From the NCBI RefSeq assembly GCF_000237085.1, contig NC_016627.1, positions 1,550,001-1,614,000 of the forward strand: DNA of 64,000 nt, written 5' to 3'. Source of the stretch: Acetivibrio clariflavus DSM 19732 (GTDB taxonomy: Bacteria > Bacillota > Clostridia > Acetivibrionales > Acetivibrionaceae). The notes under the pieces are model-generated. The model was not told the origin of the DNA, did not search any database, and saw only the letters and a list, made by a program, of their open reading frames with translations. This document shows positions 28,428 through 37,305 of this stretch, piece after piece. The position numbers were made by a program, and so were the translations under genes. The stretch's first letter is position 1; every line of letters begins with the position of its first letter.

Positions 28428-28976
28428 TTGGATTCGATATTACTGGATGATTTAAAATCTGACGCTGAGAAAGGATTAATGCAGCTTATGGATACATATA
28501 TGGGACTTATATATACCATAGTTAAGAATAAGCTTGGAGACGTTTGCTGTAAAGAAGATATTGAAGAATGCGTCAGTACTGTGTTTTATGAGTTTTATAA
28601 ACAGCGTGAAAATATTGACTTAAGTAAAGGCTCTATAAAGTCATTTCTTTGTGTTATAGCTAAAAGGAAGGCTATTGACTTATATAGAGAAAATACGAAA
28701 CTTATTAAAAATATTGTACAAGGGAACGAAAGTTCAATTGAACTTGTTGAAGGCGAAGAATTACCGGATTTAGAAACAAAACATGTACTGATTGAAGCTA
28801 TAAAGAATTTGGGTAATCCGGACAGTGAGATATTTATCCGCAAGTATTATCTTGGGCAGAGTACAAAGGCAATTGCTCAAGCCTACGGTATAAAAGCCAA
28901 TACCGTTGACAAAAAGATATCAAGAGGTCTTGTGAAATTAAGGGAATCATTAGGAGGTGTGTTATTGGATGGATGA
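28428..28976 (+). CDS. ECF-like RNA polymerase sigma factor
   Basis: This is a 182-residue sigma-70-family factor with region 2 (about 15-85, including EDIEECVSTVFYEFY) and region 4 (about 120-175, with the helix-turn-helix STKAIAQAYGIKANTVDKKISRG split over two helices). There is no region 1 or 3, which fits an ECF-type factor. The likely start is a TTG at 28428 behind AGAAGGTG; a TTG at 28410 is less likely. Its stop overlaps the start of the next gene by 8 nt. That gene encodes a membrane protein with a small cytoplasmic N-terminal domain, the expected layout for a sigma/anti-sigma pair. A TATAAT at 28385-28390 may drive it. Confidence 0.88.
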   Translation: MDSILLDDLKSDAEKGLMQLMDTYMGLIYTIVKNKLGDVCCKEDIEECVSTVFYEFYKQRENIDLSKGSIKSFLCVIAKRKAIDLYRENTKLIKNIVQGNESSIELVEGEELPDLETKHVLIEAIKNLGNPDSEIFIRKYYLGQSTKAIAQAYGIKANTVDKKISRGLVKLRESLGGVLLDG

Positions 28977-31968
28977 CAGAATAATTAATGAATTGGATAA
29001 TCTGGATGTAAGTGAAACCGAACAACTTTTAAGCTCAATTAATGCTTCTGAGTTTAACGTAGAAATTGATAAGGATACCGCCAACAGGATTAAATCATCG
29101 GTATTACATAAAGCAGGAATATCGGAAGCAAAATGCAAAAAAGCATTAATACCAAAAAAATCGAGGATTTTATTGATTGCTTTGATATTAAGTATTATTG
29201 AGATACTCTTTTTTACTTCAGCGGCTTTTGTTGCATGGATGGACGGATTCCTCGGAGATTCGGGAATCAACTTAAGTTTTGGCGGCATAGTTCCAACCGT
29301 ATTTTATATTTTTATGTTGAGTGTTTTATCCCTTTGTGTATATAAAGTTATGTTTTATGCAGACAGTGAAAAAATTAACATTGCAAAGATTGTGCCTACA
29401 AATAAAACAACTTTAAGTTATGCGGCTTATTTTGTATTGTCTTGGGCAAGTAAAATTTTTATCTTTGTATTATTTTGTAGATTATTTGAGAAAATAATAA
29501 ACCATTCATTTTTCTATAGGTTTGAAATATCCTCAATATTGCTCGTACTTATACTACTGATAGCAGTTTTCTCTGTGGTGGATATGATTATTGTTAAGTT
29601 GAAAAACTTGCTAATATTGAGGTTTGACGATAATTATAAATTTAAGTATAAATGGAAACTAAGCATGAAAGCTTTTTGGATAGAAATATTGAAATACATT
29701 GGAATAATCGGTTATTTAATTTTGATAATTGGTTTTAGTGTTGAAAGAGTTTACGGTAATGGGTTTGTTTCGATTCTAAACGGATTTGTACTGTTTTTTG
29801 CTTTTAATATTTTTATGACTGTTATTGTACAGTTGGAGAAAAGATGCTGCCTTCAAGTAGATTTAAAGGCTGAAACAGCTTTATCCGAAAATAAAATAGA
29901 GAAATCAGAAGTAGAAACTGTAAATAAAAGAATGTTATTAAAACGTCGTGCTTTTATATTGGGATTATCGGCAGCAGCCTCAATATATCTGCTTTGTTTG
30001 CTTGTTCCTTATGTTGTTTACCCGAGATTGATACATCAGAAACCTTTTTTGGAGACTTTTTCAAATAATAATGAAGTTGATGATTTTTTTGAACGTCGCA
30101 AGCTTCCTTTTATACCAGAAAGATTATATTCAGATGTAAGTAATGTAACAGAGTCTTTGTTTATGTTTAACAAATTGGCTGTTGGGGCTATAATCAATAA
30201 ACTTGATTTGGATTTCTTATTTGCAGATCTTACAAGAAACTATATTGCTCAAGCCGTTAATTCCATGGATGGTAATTTATATGGAGGTATCGAGGATGTT
30301 GCTGCTGGGACATTAACAAAATCGAGTGATGATTATTCAACTACCAATACTCAGGTTGAAATGGTGGATGAAGCTGATGTAATAAAGACTGACGGGGATT
30401 ATGTGTATTATCTGAATGACAGTAAGTTGTTTATTTTGAGAGCTTATCCACCGGAACAGATGAAAACAGTTTATAAATATGATTTTTTACAGGAAAATTT
30501 ATATCCTTTGGAATTGTTTCTGTATAAAGACCATGTTGCTGTTGTCTTAACCGATGATTACATAGATTATCAGTTAGAAAAATGGTATAAAGAAAATACT
30601 AGCAGTACATTTGTGAGAATTTACAATATAAGTGATCCTACAAATCCTATTTTGGAGAGAAGCCTTAAGTTTGATTACCCGTATTTGACGTCCCGACTTA
30701 TTGAAAACCATTTATATATTATTACAACGGCATATATCGATTATGGACAATCCAAACCCGGTTATACGGACTCTACCTTAGGCGAATCAAGAAGGGAAAT
30801 TAACTATAAAGACTTATTCCTTATGCGGGGAAAATTTAGTGATAACTTCAGGAAAATTAATGTTGTGGCAGCTTTACCTATTGATAATCCAAACGGTGAA
30901 GCTCAGGTTAAAGCCTATATAGGTGGAGGCGGAGAAACAGTGTATGTATCTACGGAACATATTTATATTGTGGAGACAAATTTAAGTACATTTATCCAAG
31001 CACCGATGGAAGATTTTTTCCATTGCCTTGTCGATGATGATTTTGACGGTTTTAATTTCTTAAACTATGGAACAAGCATTTACCGTATAAAGATAGAAAA
31101 TGGAAATATTGGTGACTTTGACAGTGCCTTTGTTCCGGGAATGGTGCATAATCAGTTTTCAATGGATGAGTATGATGGGTACTTTAGAATAACCACACAA
31201 AAAGGCAAGTGGCAATATGCTTCCAGTAATGTTTATGTTCTTGATGCTCATATGAATGTGTGCGGTTCATTGGAAGGGCTTGCGCCGGGGGAAAGTATTT
31301 ATGCATCGAGGTTTATGGGAGATCGGCTTTATCTTGTGACCTTCAAGACTGTAGATCCACTGTTTGTCATAAGTCTGAAGGATCCGAAAAAGCCTAAGGT
31401 TTTAGGAGAGCTGAAGATTCCAGGTTACAGTGAGTATTTGCATCCACTGGATGAAAATCATATTATAGGGTTTGGCAAGGATACTGCCGGTGGGAATGAG
31501 AATTTTTCCTTTTATCAAGGTATAAAAATGGCTATATTTGATGTGTCGGATGTCAATAATCCAAAGGAGAAATTTGTTGAGATAATTGGAGACAGGGGAA
31601 CCGAATCGGAACTATTAAGAAATCACAAGGCATTGATGTATATGAAGAACCTTGAATTGATGGCATTCCCGGTAACTCTTTACGAAAAAAATGAAAAAAG
31701 TTCAGCTGGAGCTTATGGAACATTCTCATATCAAGGTGCCTATGTTTATAATGTAAATAGTAACGACGGTTTCAAACTGAGAGGGAGAATTACTCATTTA
31801 GATTACTTTGAAGAAAATGAGTATTACGGTGGATACATAAACGAGAATAAATCGTTTATTAACCGTATTATTTATGCCAACGATTCACTGTATACCTTTT
31901 CAGGGGATAAGGTTAAGGCAACACGATACAGTGATATGAAAGAGATTTCTGAAATAGAGCTCGAATAA
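28969..31968 (+). CDS. Polytopic membrane protein with extracellular beta-propeller; putative anti-sigma/sensor
   Basis: This is a 999-residue protein. Residues 1-60 form a small, acidic, probably cytoplasmic domain. About seven transmembrane helices lie between 62 and 350 (near 64-86, 94-114, 134-158, 168-190, 226-250, 255-280, 324-348). A large C-terminal region (about 370-999) matches the C-terminal beta-propeller family and should face outward. The blade-like units include DADVIKTDGDYVYYLND and STEHIYIVETN. The ATG at 28969 overlaps the sigma gene by 8 nt, so the two are translated together. By position the N-terminal domain would hold the sigma factor and the propeller would sense an outside signal, but no known anti-sigma motif is recognised. 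A terminator follows. Confidence 0.75.
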   Translation: MDDRIINELDNLDVSETEQLLSSINASEFNVEIDKDTANRIKSSVLHKAGISEAKCKKALIPKKSRILLIALILSIIEILFFTSAAFVAWMDGFLGDSGINLSFGGIVPTVFYIFMLSVLSLCVYKVMFYADSEKINIAKIVPTNKTTLSYAAYFVLSWASKIFIFVLFCRLFEKIINHSFFYRFEISSILLVLILLIAVFSVVDMIIVKLKNLLILRFDDNYKFKYKWKLSMKAFWIEILKYIGIIGYLILIIGFSVERVYGNGFVSILNGFVLFFAFNIFMTVIVQLEKRCCLQVDLKAETALSENKIEKSEVETVNKRMLLKRRAFILGLSAAASIYLLCLLVPYVVYPRLIHQKPFLETFSNNNEVDDFFERRKLPFIPERLYSDVSNVTESLFMFNKLAVGAIINKLDLDFLFADLTRNYIAQAVNSMDGNLYGGIEDVAAGTLTKSSDDYSTTNTQVEMVDEADVIKTDGDYVYYLNDSKLFILRAYPPEQMKTVYKYDFLQENLYPLELFLYKDHVAVVLTDDYIDYQLEKWYKENTSSTFVRIYNISDPTNPILERSLKFDYPYLTSRLIENHLYIITTAYIDYGQSKPGYTDSTLGESRREINYKDLFLMRGKFSDNFRKINVVAALPIDNPNGEAQVKAYIGGGGETVYVSTEHIYIVETNLSTFIQAPMEDFFHCLVDDDFDGFNFLNYGTSIYRIKIENGNIGDFDSAFVPGMVHNQFSMDEYDGYFRITTQKGKWQYASSNVYVLDAHMNVCGSLEGLAPGESIYASRFMGDRLYLVTFKTVDPLFVISLKDPKKPKVLGELKIPGYSEYLHPLDENHIIGFGKDTAGGNENFSFYQGIKMAIFDVSDVNNPKEKFVEIIGDRGTESELLRNHKALMYMKNLELMAFPVTLYEKNEKSSAGAYGTFSYQGAYVYNVNSNDGFKLRGRITHLDYFEENEYYGGYINENKSFINRIIYANDSLYTFSGDKVKATRYSDMKEISEIELE

Positions 31969-31989
31969 TATTTATAGCTTTTATGAAGA

Positions 31990-32032
31990 AAAGGGGTGCT
32001 GCAACAAGCGTTTGTAGTATCCCTCTTTTTTT
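31990..32032 (+). terminator. Terminator of the sigma/propeller operon
   Basis: A stem of about 14 bp (AGGGGTGCTGCAA with TTTGTAGTATCCCT) has a short loop and is followed by seven T residues. Confidence 0.85.
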
Positions 32033-32151
32033 GGTTTTTCAATGCTTGATCGATCTATAAACTGTATTACTAAATGAAGAGATTTTCAGTGTTTGTTTTC
32101 ATTGACAGAAAGAAGTACAAGGATGTTGAAAATAACAGGTTGAATTTAACG

Positions 32152-32180
32152 TTGACATTGGAATTATAAATTAGTATAAT
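32152..32180 (+). promoter_or_regulatory. Consensus sigma-A promoter of the ABC exporter operon
   Basis: TTGACA (32152-32157), a 17-nt spacer and TATAAT (32175-32180) make a perfect housekeeping promoter. The transcript would start near 32187, about 25 nt before the first gene. This rules out the longer reading that begins at 32180. Confidence 0.85.
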
Positions 32181-32212
32181 TGCTTATCAACATATTAGGT
32201 GGTTGTGTTGTG

Positions 32213-33034
32213 ATGAAGAATATATGTAAAAGGCAGCTGGATATATTTAGGGCAACGGTTTTTACTACATACAAAGAGTGGGTGGCTTATAGGAGCCATA
32301 TGGCTGTATCGGTTTTCGTGGGACCTGTATTTTTCATTGTACAGGTATTTATCTGGAATGCCATATATTCAACTCGGGAAACTGTCACAGGATTGACTTT
32401 AACCCAAATGCTTACCTACTACGGTATCGTAAATGTTATAAACTATCTTACCTATGATTCGAGTGATATGGATCTTCAATGGCATATTAGAACAGGTGGA
32501 TTTATAACGTTTATGTTAAGACCTATTTCTTATTTTTATTATGCGATTTGTCAGAAAATAGGCCACAGGCTGTTGGCATTATGGGTTGAGTTTATACCGG
32601 TATATGCTTTGTTTTTATTTGTTTTTAAAATTAACCTTGTGCCTGCTAGTTTTTTTTGGACTTCGCTGTCGGTAATGTTAAGTTTCTTACTTGTTTTCCT
32701 TACAAATTTCTGTATTGGGATAACTGGATTCTGGCTTACTAAAACAGAAGGCTTAAGAAGAGCCTTTCTGGTATTGAGGGATGTATGTGCAGGGAGTCTG
32801 CTGCCGCTGACACTTTTTCCGGGATTTATTCAAAAAATATTGTTTTATATGCCCTTTCAGTTTATAGCTTATGTTCCTATAAGAGTTTTTATGGGTTCTT
32901 ACGAGCTTGCCGGAATAAGTATGTCCATTCCTGAAGTAGTAGGATTGCAGGCAATATATGTTGTAATAATGTTTTTGATATACAAACTGTTATGGCATTT
33001 GGGAACAAAAAGGTTTACGGGGGTGGGTGCATGA
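32213..33034 (+). CDS. ABC-2 family permease, first subunit
   Basis: This is a 273-residue six-helix permease of the ABC-2 type in the group paired with COG4586 ATPases. Conserved-looking features are the amphipathic N terminus (IFRATVFTTYKEWVAYRSH), the WHIRTGGFITFMLRPISY stretch and an aromatic-rich last helix. The substrate is unknown, and relatives export drugs, lipids or polysaccharides. A GTG at 32210 is an equally possible start behind AGGTGG. It overlaps the second permease by 4 nt (ATGA), so the pair is coupled and probably forms a heterodimer. Confidence 0.85.
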   Translation: MKNICKRQLDIFRATVFTTYKEWVAYRSHMAVSVFVGPVFFIVQVFIWNAIYSTRETVTGLTLTQMLTYYGIVNVINYLTYDSSDMDLQWHIRTGGFITFMLRPISYFYYAICQKIGHRLLALWVEFIPVYALFLFVFKINLVPASFFWTSLSVMLSFLLVFLTNFCIGITGFWLTKTEGLRRAFLVLRDVCAGSLLPLTLFPGFIQKILFYMPFQFIAYVPIRVFMGSYELAGISMSIPEVVGLQAIYVVIMFLIYKLLWHLGTKRFTGVGA

Positions 33035-33813
33035 TAGATGCAGTTCGATTACACCTTCAAGGTATTAAGTCTGCTCTTGCAGTGAGAATGGCATACCGTG
33101 CAGATTTTTTTATCAGTATTCTAATTATGCTTATTGTGGAAGCATTTGGTCCTTTAGTGACTTATCTCGTTTATAAAAACGGTGCATCACTGCCGGGATG
33201 GAGTATGTATGAAGCACTGCTTATTCAGGGAGTATTTATGCTGTCTAGGGGGATTTCTTTTCCGTTTTTTTTCGGTATGGTATGGAATACAATCCAAAGG
33301 GTGCAGGAAGGTACCTTTGACCTGCTTCTTATTAAGCCAAGGTCGGTACTCCAAATGATTATTGTAACGGGATTCGATTCTGAAGACCTTGGAAAGCTGT
33401 TAGGAGGAATAGTATTATTTTCTGTTTCGCTGGCTAATATTCCTTTTCCAGGTTTGCTACTCTGGCTGAAATTTGCTGCACTGTTCTTTGTGTCTTTAGT
33501 GGTAATGTTTGGATTTGGTCTCATCCTTTCGGGATTGGGAATAGTGTGGATTGGCAATTACAGAGTGTATGAGATTTTTTACTCTATAGCCAATTTTGGA
33601 ATGTATCCTGCAAATATTTTTTCAAAAGCTGTCGTAACTTTTATAACCTCTGTAATACCGATTGCAATGTTAGGTTACATTCCGGCATCTCAGTTATTGG
33701 GAAGACCGGCAGAAGGGACTTTAATTGCGGTGGTCGTGAGTATTATATTTTTATTTGCCAGCTTATTGTTCTGGAAAGCAATGTTTAGACGATATAACAG
33801 TGCAGGTGGTTGA
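33031..33813 (+). CDS. ABC-2 family permease, second subunit
   Basis: This 260-residue permease has about six transmembrane helices. RVQEGTFDLLLIKPRS (about 90-105) aligns in position with the RTGGFITFMLRPIS block of its partner, which shows that the two are paralogues. The ATG at 33031 overlaps the previous stop, and GGGGGTGGG precedes it. It ends 2 nt before the ATPase gene. Together the three genes form a complete exporter. Confidence 0.85.
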   Translation: MIDAVRLHLQGIKSALAVRMAYRADFFISILIMLIVEAFGPLVTYLVYKNGASLPGWSMYEALLIQGVFMLSRGISFPFFFGMVWNTIQRVQEGTFDLLLIKPRSVLQMIIVTGFDSEDLGKLLGGIVLFSVSLANIPFPGLLLWLKFAALFFVSLVVMFGFGLILSGLGIVWIGNYRVYEIFYSIANFGMYPANIFSKAVVTFITSVIPIAMLGYIPASQLLGRPAEGTLIAVVVSIIFLFASLLFWKAMFRRYNSAGG

Positions 33814-33815
33814 TT

Positions 33816-34787
33816 ATGATAATTAAGGTTGAAGATTTAAAGAAAACTTACAAATCTTACGAAAGGGGAAACACCCTTGGGGAGGCAGTAAAGAGCCTTT
33901 TCATCAGAAAAACCAAATTGGTTGAAGCAGTGAAAGGAATTTCTTTCAGTATAGACAAGGGGGAACTGGTGGGATTTTTAGGTCCTAATGGTGCGGGAAA
34001 ATCTACAACTCTGAAAGTCTTGACCGGAATTCTTTTTCCTACCAGTGGAAAAGTTGATATATTGGGATATACACCGTGGAAGGACAGAAAGAAATATGTG
34101 GCCCATATTGGTGCGGTATTTGGGCAGAAATCGCAGCTTTTATGGGATATACCACCCTTGGATGCTTTTAATCTAAATAAGGCTATTTATTCCATACCGG
34201 ATAGCGAGTTTAATAAAAGACTAAACTTTATGGTGGAATTATTGGAAGTGCAGAATATTGTGAAAAAACCAACAAGGCTTTTATCTTTGGGTGAGAGAAT
34301 GAAATGTGAATTTATAATGGCAATGCTGCACAATCCTGAGATTGTATTCCTTGATGAACCAACCATTGGACTGGATGTAATTGCAAAAGAGAAAATCAGG
34401 GAGTTTATCCTTGAAATGAACAAACAGGGAGTAACCTTTATTCTCACAACCCATGACCTTGGAGATATAGAGCAGCTTGCCAAAAGGGTGATAGTTATAA
34501 ATCACGGTGAAATGATTTTCGACGATACAATTGAGGCGCTAAAGAGTCATCTTGGAAGCAAAAAGCTGGTATCCATATCTACCCAAAGGCCATTGCCGGC
34601 ATTGGAAATGCCGGGTGTAATGGTTAAGAATAAATTATCGGAATTTAATGCGGAATTGGAGTTGGACGCTAGCATAACGGAACTCAACCGGTTCATTGAT
34701 TATATAAACAGTAGCAGTACTATAAAAGATATGACCTTACAGGAGCTTCCCATTGAAGAAGTTATAAAGAAGCTTTATACAATTTAG
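33816..34787 (+). CDS. ABC exporter ATP-binding protein
   Basis: This 323-residue ATPase has Walker A GPNGAGKST (56-64), a Q-loop near GAVFGQKSQLLWDIP, a signature LSLGERMK (156-163, the variant usual for the COG4586 branch) and Walker B IVFLDEP (176-182). A C-terminal extension of about 80 residues follows the core domain. AGGTGG lies 6 nt before the ATG. It energises the two permeases upstream. A strong terminator follows. Confidence 0.93.
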   Translation: MIIKVEDLKKTYKSYERGNTLGEAVKSLFIRKTKLVEAVKGISFSIDKGELVGFLGPNGAGKSTTLKVLTGILFPTSGKVDILGYTPWKDRKKYVAHIGAVFGQKSQLLWDIPPLDAFNLNKAIYSIPDSEFNKRLNFMVELLEVQNIVKKPTRLLSLGERMKCEFIMAMLHNPEIVFLDEPTIGLDVIAKEKIREFILEMNKQGVTFILTTHDLGDIEQLAKRVIVINHGEMIFDDTIEALKSHLGSKKLVSISTQRPLPALEMPGVMVKNKLSEFNAELELDASITELNRFIDYINSSSTIKDMTLQELPIEEVIKKLYTI

Positions 34788-34886
34788 CAGGAAAAAGAGA
34801 TTGAATAAGTTTACTACCGTATAAAATACACTGCAAGTCGTACTATTATTTTGAAGAATTGAGATTCTAATTTTACCGGTCTGTTA

Positions 34887-34929
34887 TTACACCAGTATAG
34901 AAAATTCTCTATACTGGTGTAACCTTTTT
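34887..34929 (+). terminator. Terminator of the ABC exporter operon
   Basis: A perfect 15-bp stem (34887-34901 with 34908-34922) and 6-nt loop are followed by CCTTTTT. Confidence 0.85.
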
Positions 34930-35039
34930 GTACAATCCTGCGTTATAATTAATAGAAAAACATCCTGAGGGAAATATGGATAATTTTACTGCTTGATATT
35001 TTAAGATGTATTGGTGGTGTTAAACAGGAATATTTTTGA

Positions 35040-35275
35040 TTTTTTGCGGAAACCGGATTTAAAGAAAATTTTAATGCTAAAAAAGACATAAATCCTCTTT
35101 ATTTTATATTATACACCCTGTAGTTTTTTCTGTTTTCACGCTGCATGATGTATTGCTGAACTCATCTCTTGATTATCGGATGGATATGTTTTACAGAGGT
35201 ATGGAATTCGATAGGTTAATTGAGTATTCCGCAAGTTTTTTTGAAAAAGAGATTGACGAAGCGAAAAAACAGTAA
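35040..35275 (+). pseudogene. Decayed gene fragment
   Basis: Two overlapping plus-strand frames without a start codon read like pieces of one protein. A 27-codon stretch starts at 35040, and a 64-codon stretch (35081-35275) ends FFEKEIDEAKKQ. A frameshift near 35100 would join them. The second piece has the look of an all-helical C terminus, as in TetR-type regulators, but the family is not certain. There is no ribosome site. The rest of the gap 34930-35408 shows no gene. Confidence 0.3.
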
Positions 35276-35408
35276 AGATTTTTATTGAAGTATTTGATAA
35301 ACTTAAAATATCATAAAATTTAAAGAGATACCGTAAATAGAGATTAATTGCACAAAATGGATATGAAAATTGAAATAATAATAGACTATATTAAAGGGAG
35401 GTCAAAAG

Positions 35409-35834
35409 ATGAACCCTTTTCAAGTAAATTGCAGTGAATTAATTGCAGATTTTGGTATTCATGATGACAAAGAAGTACGAAATATTCTTAATCTGTTGGT
35501 TTCAGAATATGATATTGAAATATATTTTGAAATTGAAGCATTAAGGGAAGAGGGATTTTTCTTTAATGAGAATAGATGTTTTAATGTTTTAGTAGATGAT
35601 ATAACGTTTAATGTCAGTATAAGTAGCTTTGAACATTATGATGAAATTTGGGTTGTAAAGTGTAATGACAAAGGAAATTTAGGAAAGATAATTGAAAGCA
35701 TTGGGAAATATCAAATTCAAAGATATGGTAAAATAGAATTTGTTGCTTCAAGTTCCATAGCCAAGAAATTAATAAGTGAAATACTTACTGTGCACCATGT
35801 TATTTGCAATCCAAAGATTTTATTGAGACAATAA
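35409..35834 (+). CDS. Unknown protein, probably the 5' part of a frameshifted gene
   Basis: This is a 141-residue soluble, acidic protein of no family I recognise, with AAGGGAGG in front of the ATG. The frame closes soon after a run of A residues near 35815. One added base there (so that ...CNPK is followed by DFIETINFDE) would carry the frame straight into the next open stretch. The result would be a single protein of about 228 residues ending at 36097. The frame break could be a true mutation, a sequencing error or a recoding site. It lies at the head of the radical-SAM cluster and is probably co-transcribed with the genes that follow. Confidence 0.55.
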   Translation: MNPFQVNCSELIADFGIHDDKEVRNILNLLVSEYDIEIYFEIEALREEGFFFNENRCFNVLVDDITFNVSISSFEHYDEIWVVKCNDKGNLGKIIESIGKYQIQRYGKIEFVASSSIAKKLISEILTVHHVICNPKILLRQ

Positions 35835-36097
35835 ACTTTGATGAAGTCTTTGATTTCAGTATAATAATTGGAAATGATAAATATGTGACTACACTTTGCT
35901 ATGGTTCTAATGGGTATGGTGATACATTGGGATGGTATTTTGACGCGGAAGACTTTGACCAAAAGACTTTTCCTTTTTATGAATGGGCTGAGAGAAATTA
36001 TAATGCTAAAATCAGGTCGTTTGGTGGTGGAAGTCCGGATATATATATGAATTATAAAGAGAATCCTGAAAAAGAAGGATTGAAGAAAAAGCTATGA
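35804..36097 (+). CDS. Unknown protein, probable 3' part of the frameshifted gene
   Basis: This open frame has only a TTG at 35804 as start and no ribosome site, so independent translation is doubtful. It encodes up to 97 residues with a Gly-rich, aromatic-rich stretch (GSNGYGDTLGWYF and GGGSPDIYMNY). It overlaps the previous frame by 31 nt. Its stop overlaps the radical-SAM start by 4 nt (ATGA), which argues that the reading frame is real and coupled downstream. No family is recognised. Confidence 0.5.
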   Translation: MQSKDFIETINFDEVFDFSIIIGNDKYVTTLCYGSNGYGDTLGWYFDAEDFDQKTFPFYEWAERNYNAKIRSFGGGSPDIYMNYKENPEKEGLKKKL

Positions 36098-36822
36098 TAC
36101 TATCGGTAACACCAACAAATAAATGTGATAAGGAAAATCGCTGCGAATATTGTTATTTGTCTCAGAAGACAGAAGAGGCATCCTTTGAACAATTATATCA
36201 AAAAATGTCTGAGTTGCTTGAGATTCATAAGCCAAGCATAGTAACTTTTGCTTATAATAAGGGATTCTCGCCTGATTTGTTCGGGAAATTGCTTGAAAGA
36301 GCGCATAGACAGGCTGAGGTATCTGTTACTTTGCAGACAGATTGTATTATGGTTTTTGAGAGTATTATTAAAGATATTGATTATGTAGCATTGTCACTAA
36401 ATACTTCTAATCTTAATGAAGTAGATATAGAATCAATTACAAATGAATTAAGAAGAAAGAAAAACATAAAAATAGGGATAAACTTTTTGTTAAATGAACT
36501 ACCAACCTTAAGGGATATAATTGCCTTCTTTAAAAATCAGCAAGATTGCTTTGAACAATTTCATTTTTTAATTCCAAAAAAGTATTGTATACCTTATGAG
36601 CTAGAAGATGCCATTAATATAATAAAGATTATGAAAATGATGTTCCCTGGTAAAGTTTTTGTTGATGAATGCTTAAAAACTATTATTACAAATACTCCAT
36701 GCAGTAGAAATGGAAATTTGCTAAGTTTAAATGCTGATGCATCAGTTACTATGTGTTCGTTTGCAGATAATGATGATGAGAGAATAATAGTAGAAAGATG
36801 CACGTATTTGTTAACATCTTGA
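36094..36822 (+). CDS. Radical-SAM-like protein with CX5CX2C cluster motif
   Basis: This 242-residue protein has a radical-SAM-type N terminus, but the cluster motif is C11-x5-C17-x2-C20-Y instead of CX3CX2C. The rest reads as a partial TIM barrel (VTFAYNKGF, VALSLNTSN, IGINFLLNE). A late PCSRNGNLLSLNADASVTMCSF segment (about 204-225) resembles the start of a SPASM/twitch region but ends early. CX5CX2C is known in a few radical-SAM groups such as HmdB. The substrate is unknown. It is translationally coupled to the upstream frame. Confidence 0.7.
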   Translation: MILSVTPTNKCDKENRCEYCYLSQKTEEASFEQLYQKMSELLEIHKPSIVTFAYNKGFSPDLFGKLLERAHRQAEVSVTLQTDCIMVFESIIKDIDYVALSLNTSNLNEVDIESITNELRRKKNIKIGINFLLNELPTLRDIIAFFKNQQDCFEQFHFLIPKKYCIPYELEDAINIIKIMKMMFPGKVFVDECLKTIITNTPCSRNGNLLSLNADASVTMCSFADNDDERIIVERCTYLLTS

Positions 36823-37305
36823 TTTTCGCAAGCATAGTGAATTACCTTGCAGAATCAATACTGAATTGCCTAAATTTATTTTTAACATTCTAGTCATAAT
36901 AGAAAAATGAAAAATTAATGGACGATATCAGTTAAAAGAAAGAGGCTTTCGAAAGTTTGTATTTACTAATCCTGTGATTATGAAACAAGTCGTAAAAGAC
37001 TTATAGTATAGCGCTTTTTTGTTTTATACCTGTGGTGTAAATAAAAGATAAATAATATTTCCTTGAATTGCTAATTAGTATGATATAATAAGAGGTAAGT
37101 TTTGGCGATTCAATGTTTAAACAAATTTAAATCCTTTATAAAAATTATTAAGACACGGTGAATGGTAGAAACGATTGTAGAATTCTATTTGTCAGTTTTG
37201 CTTTTAGGTTGATATTTGGAATATATTGATTCCAGGTCATGGATAATTGATCAGGTTGGTATAAAAGAAAAAAGTATATGAAATTTGATTTGTGAAGAGG
37301 TATTT
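36823..37305. other. 483-nt gap between the two radical-SAM genes
   Basis: No gene longer than about 30 codons has a ribosome site here. A short plus-strand stretch before 37007 (containing GFRKFVFTNPVIMKQVVKDL) looks protein-like and may be a gene remnant. I searched for a small Cys-rich, Gly-Gly or leader-type precursor peptide on the plus strand and saw none. The promoter for the next gene is in the right half. Confidence 0.4.
37063..37089 (+). promoter_or_regulatory. Promoter of the radical-SAM/SPASM gene
   Basis: TGATATAAT (37081-37089) is a full extended -10. TTGAAT (37063-37068) is a possible -35 with a short 15-nt spacer. It lies about 215 nt before the gene. Confidence 0.4.

Noticed and set aside
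36910-37007. Short reading stretch with GFRKFVFTNPVIMKQ as a gene
   Set aside because: It has no start codon or ribosome site and is only about 30 codons; at best a remnant.
37102-37161. 19-codon frame with TTG start and AGAGGT, considered as a modified-peptide precursor
   Set aside because: It has a single Cys, no leader-like or Gly-Gly motif, and its ribosome site would lie at or before the expected transcript start.
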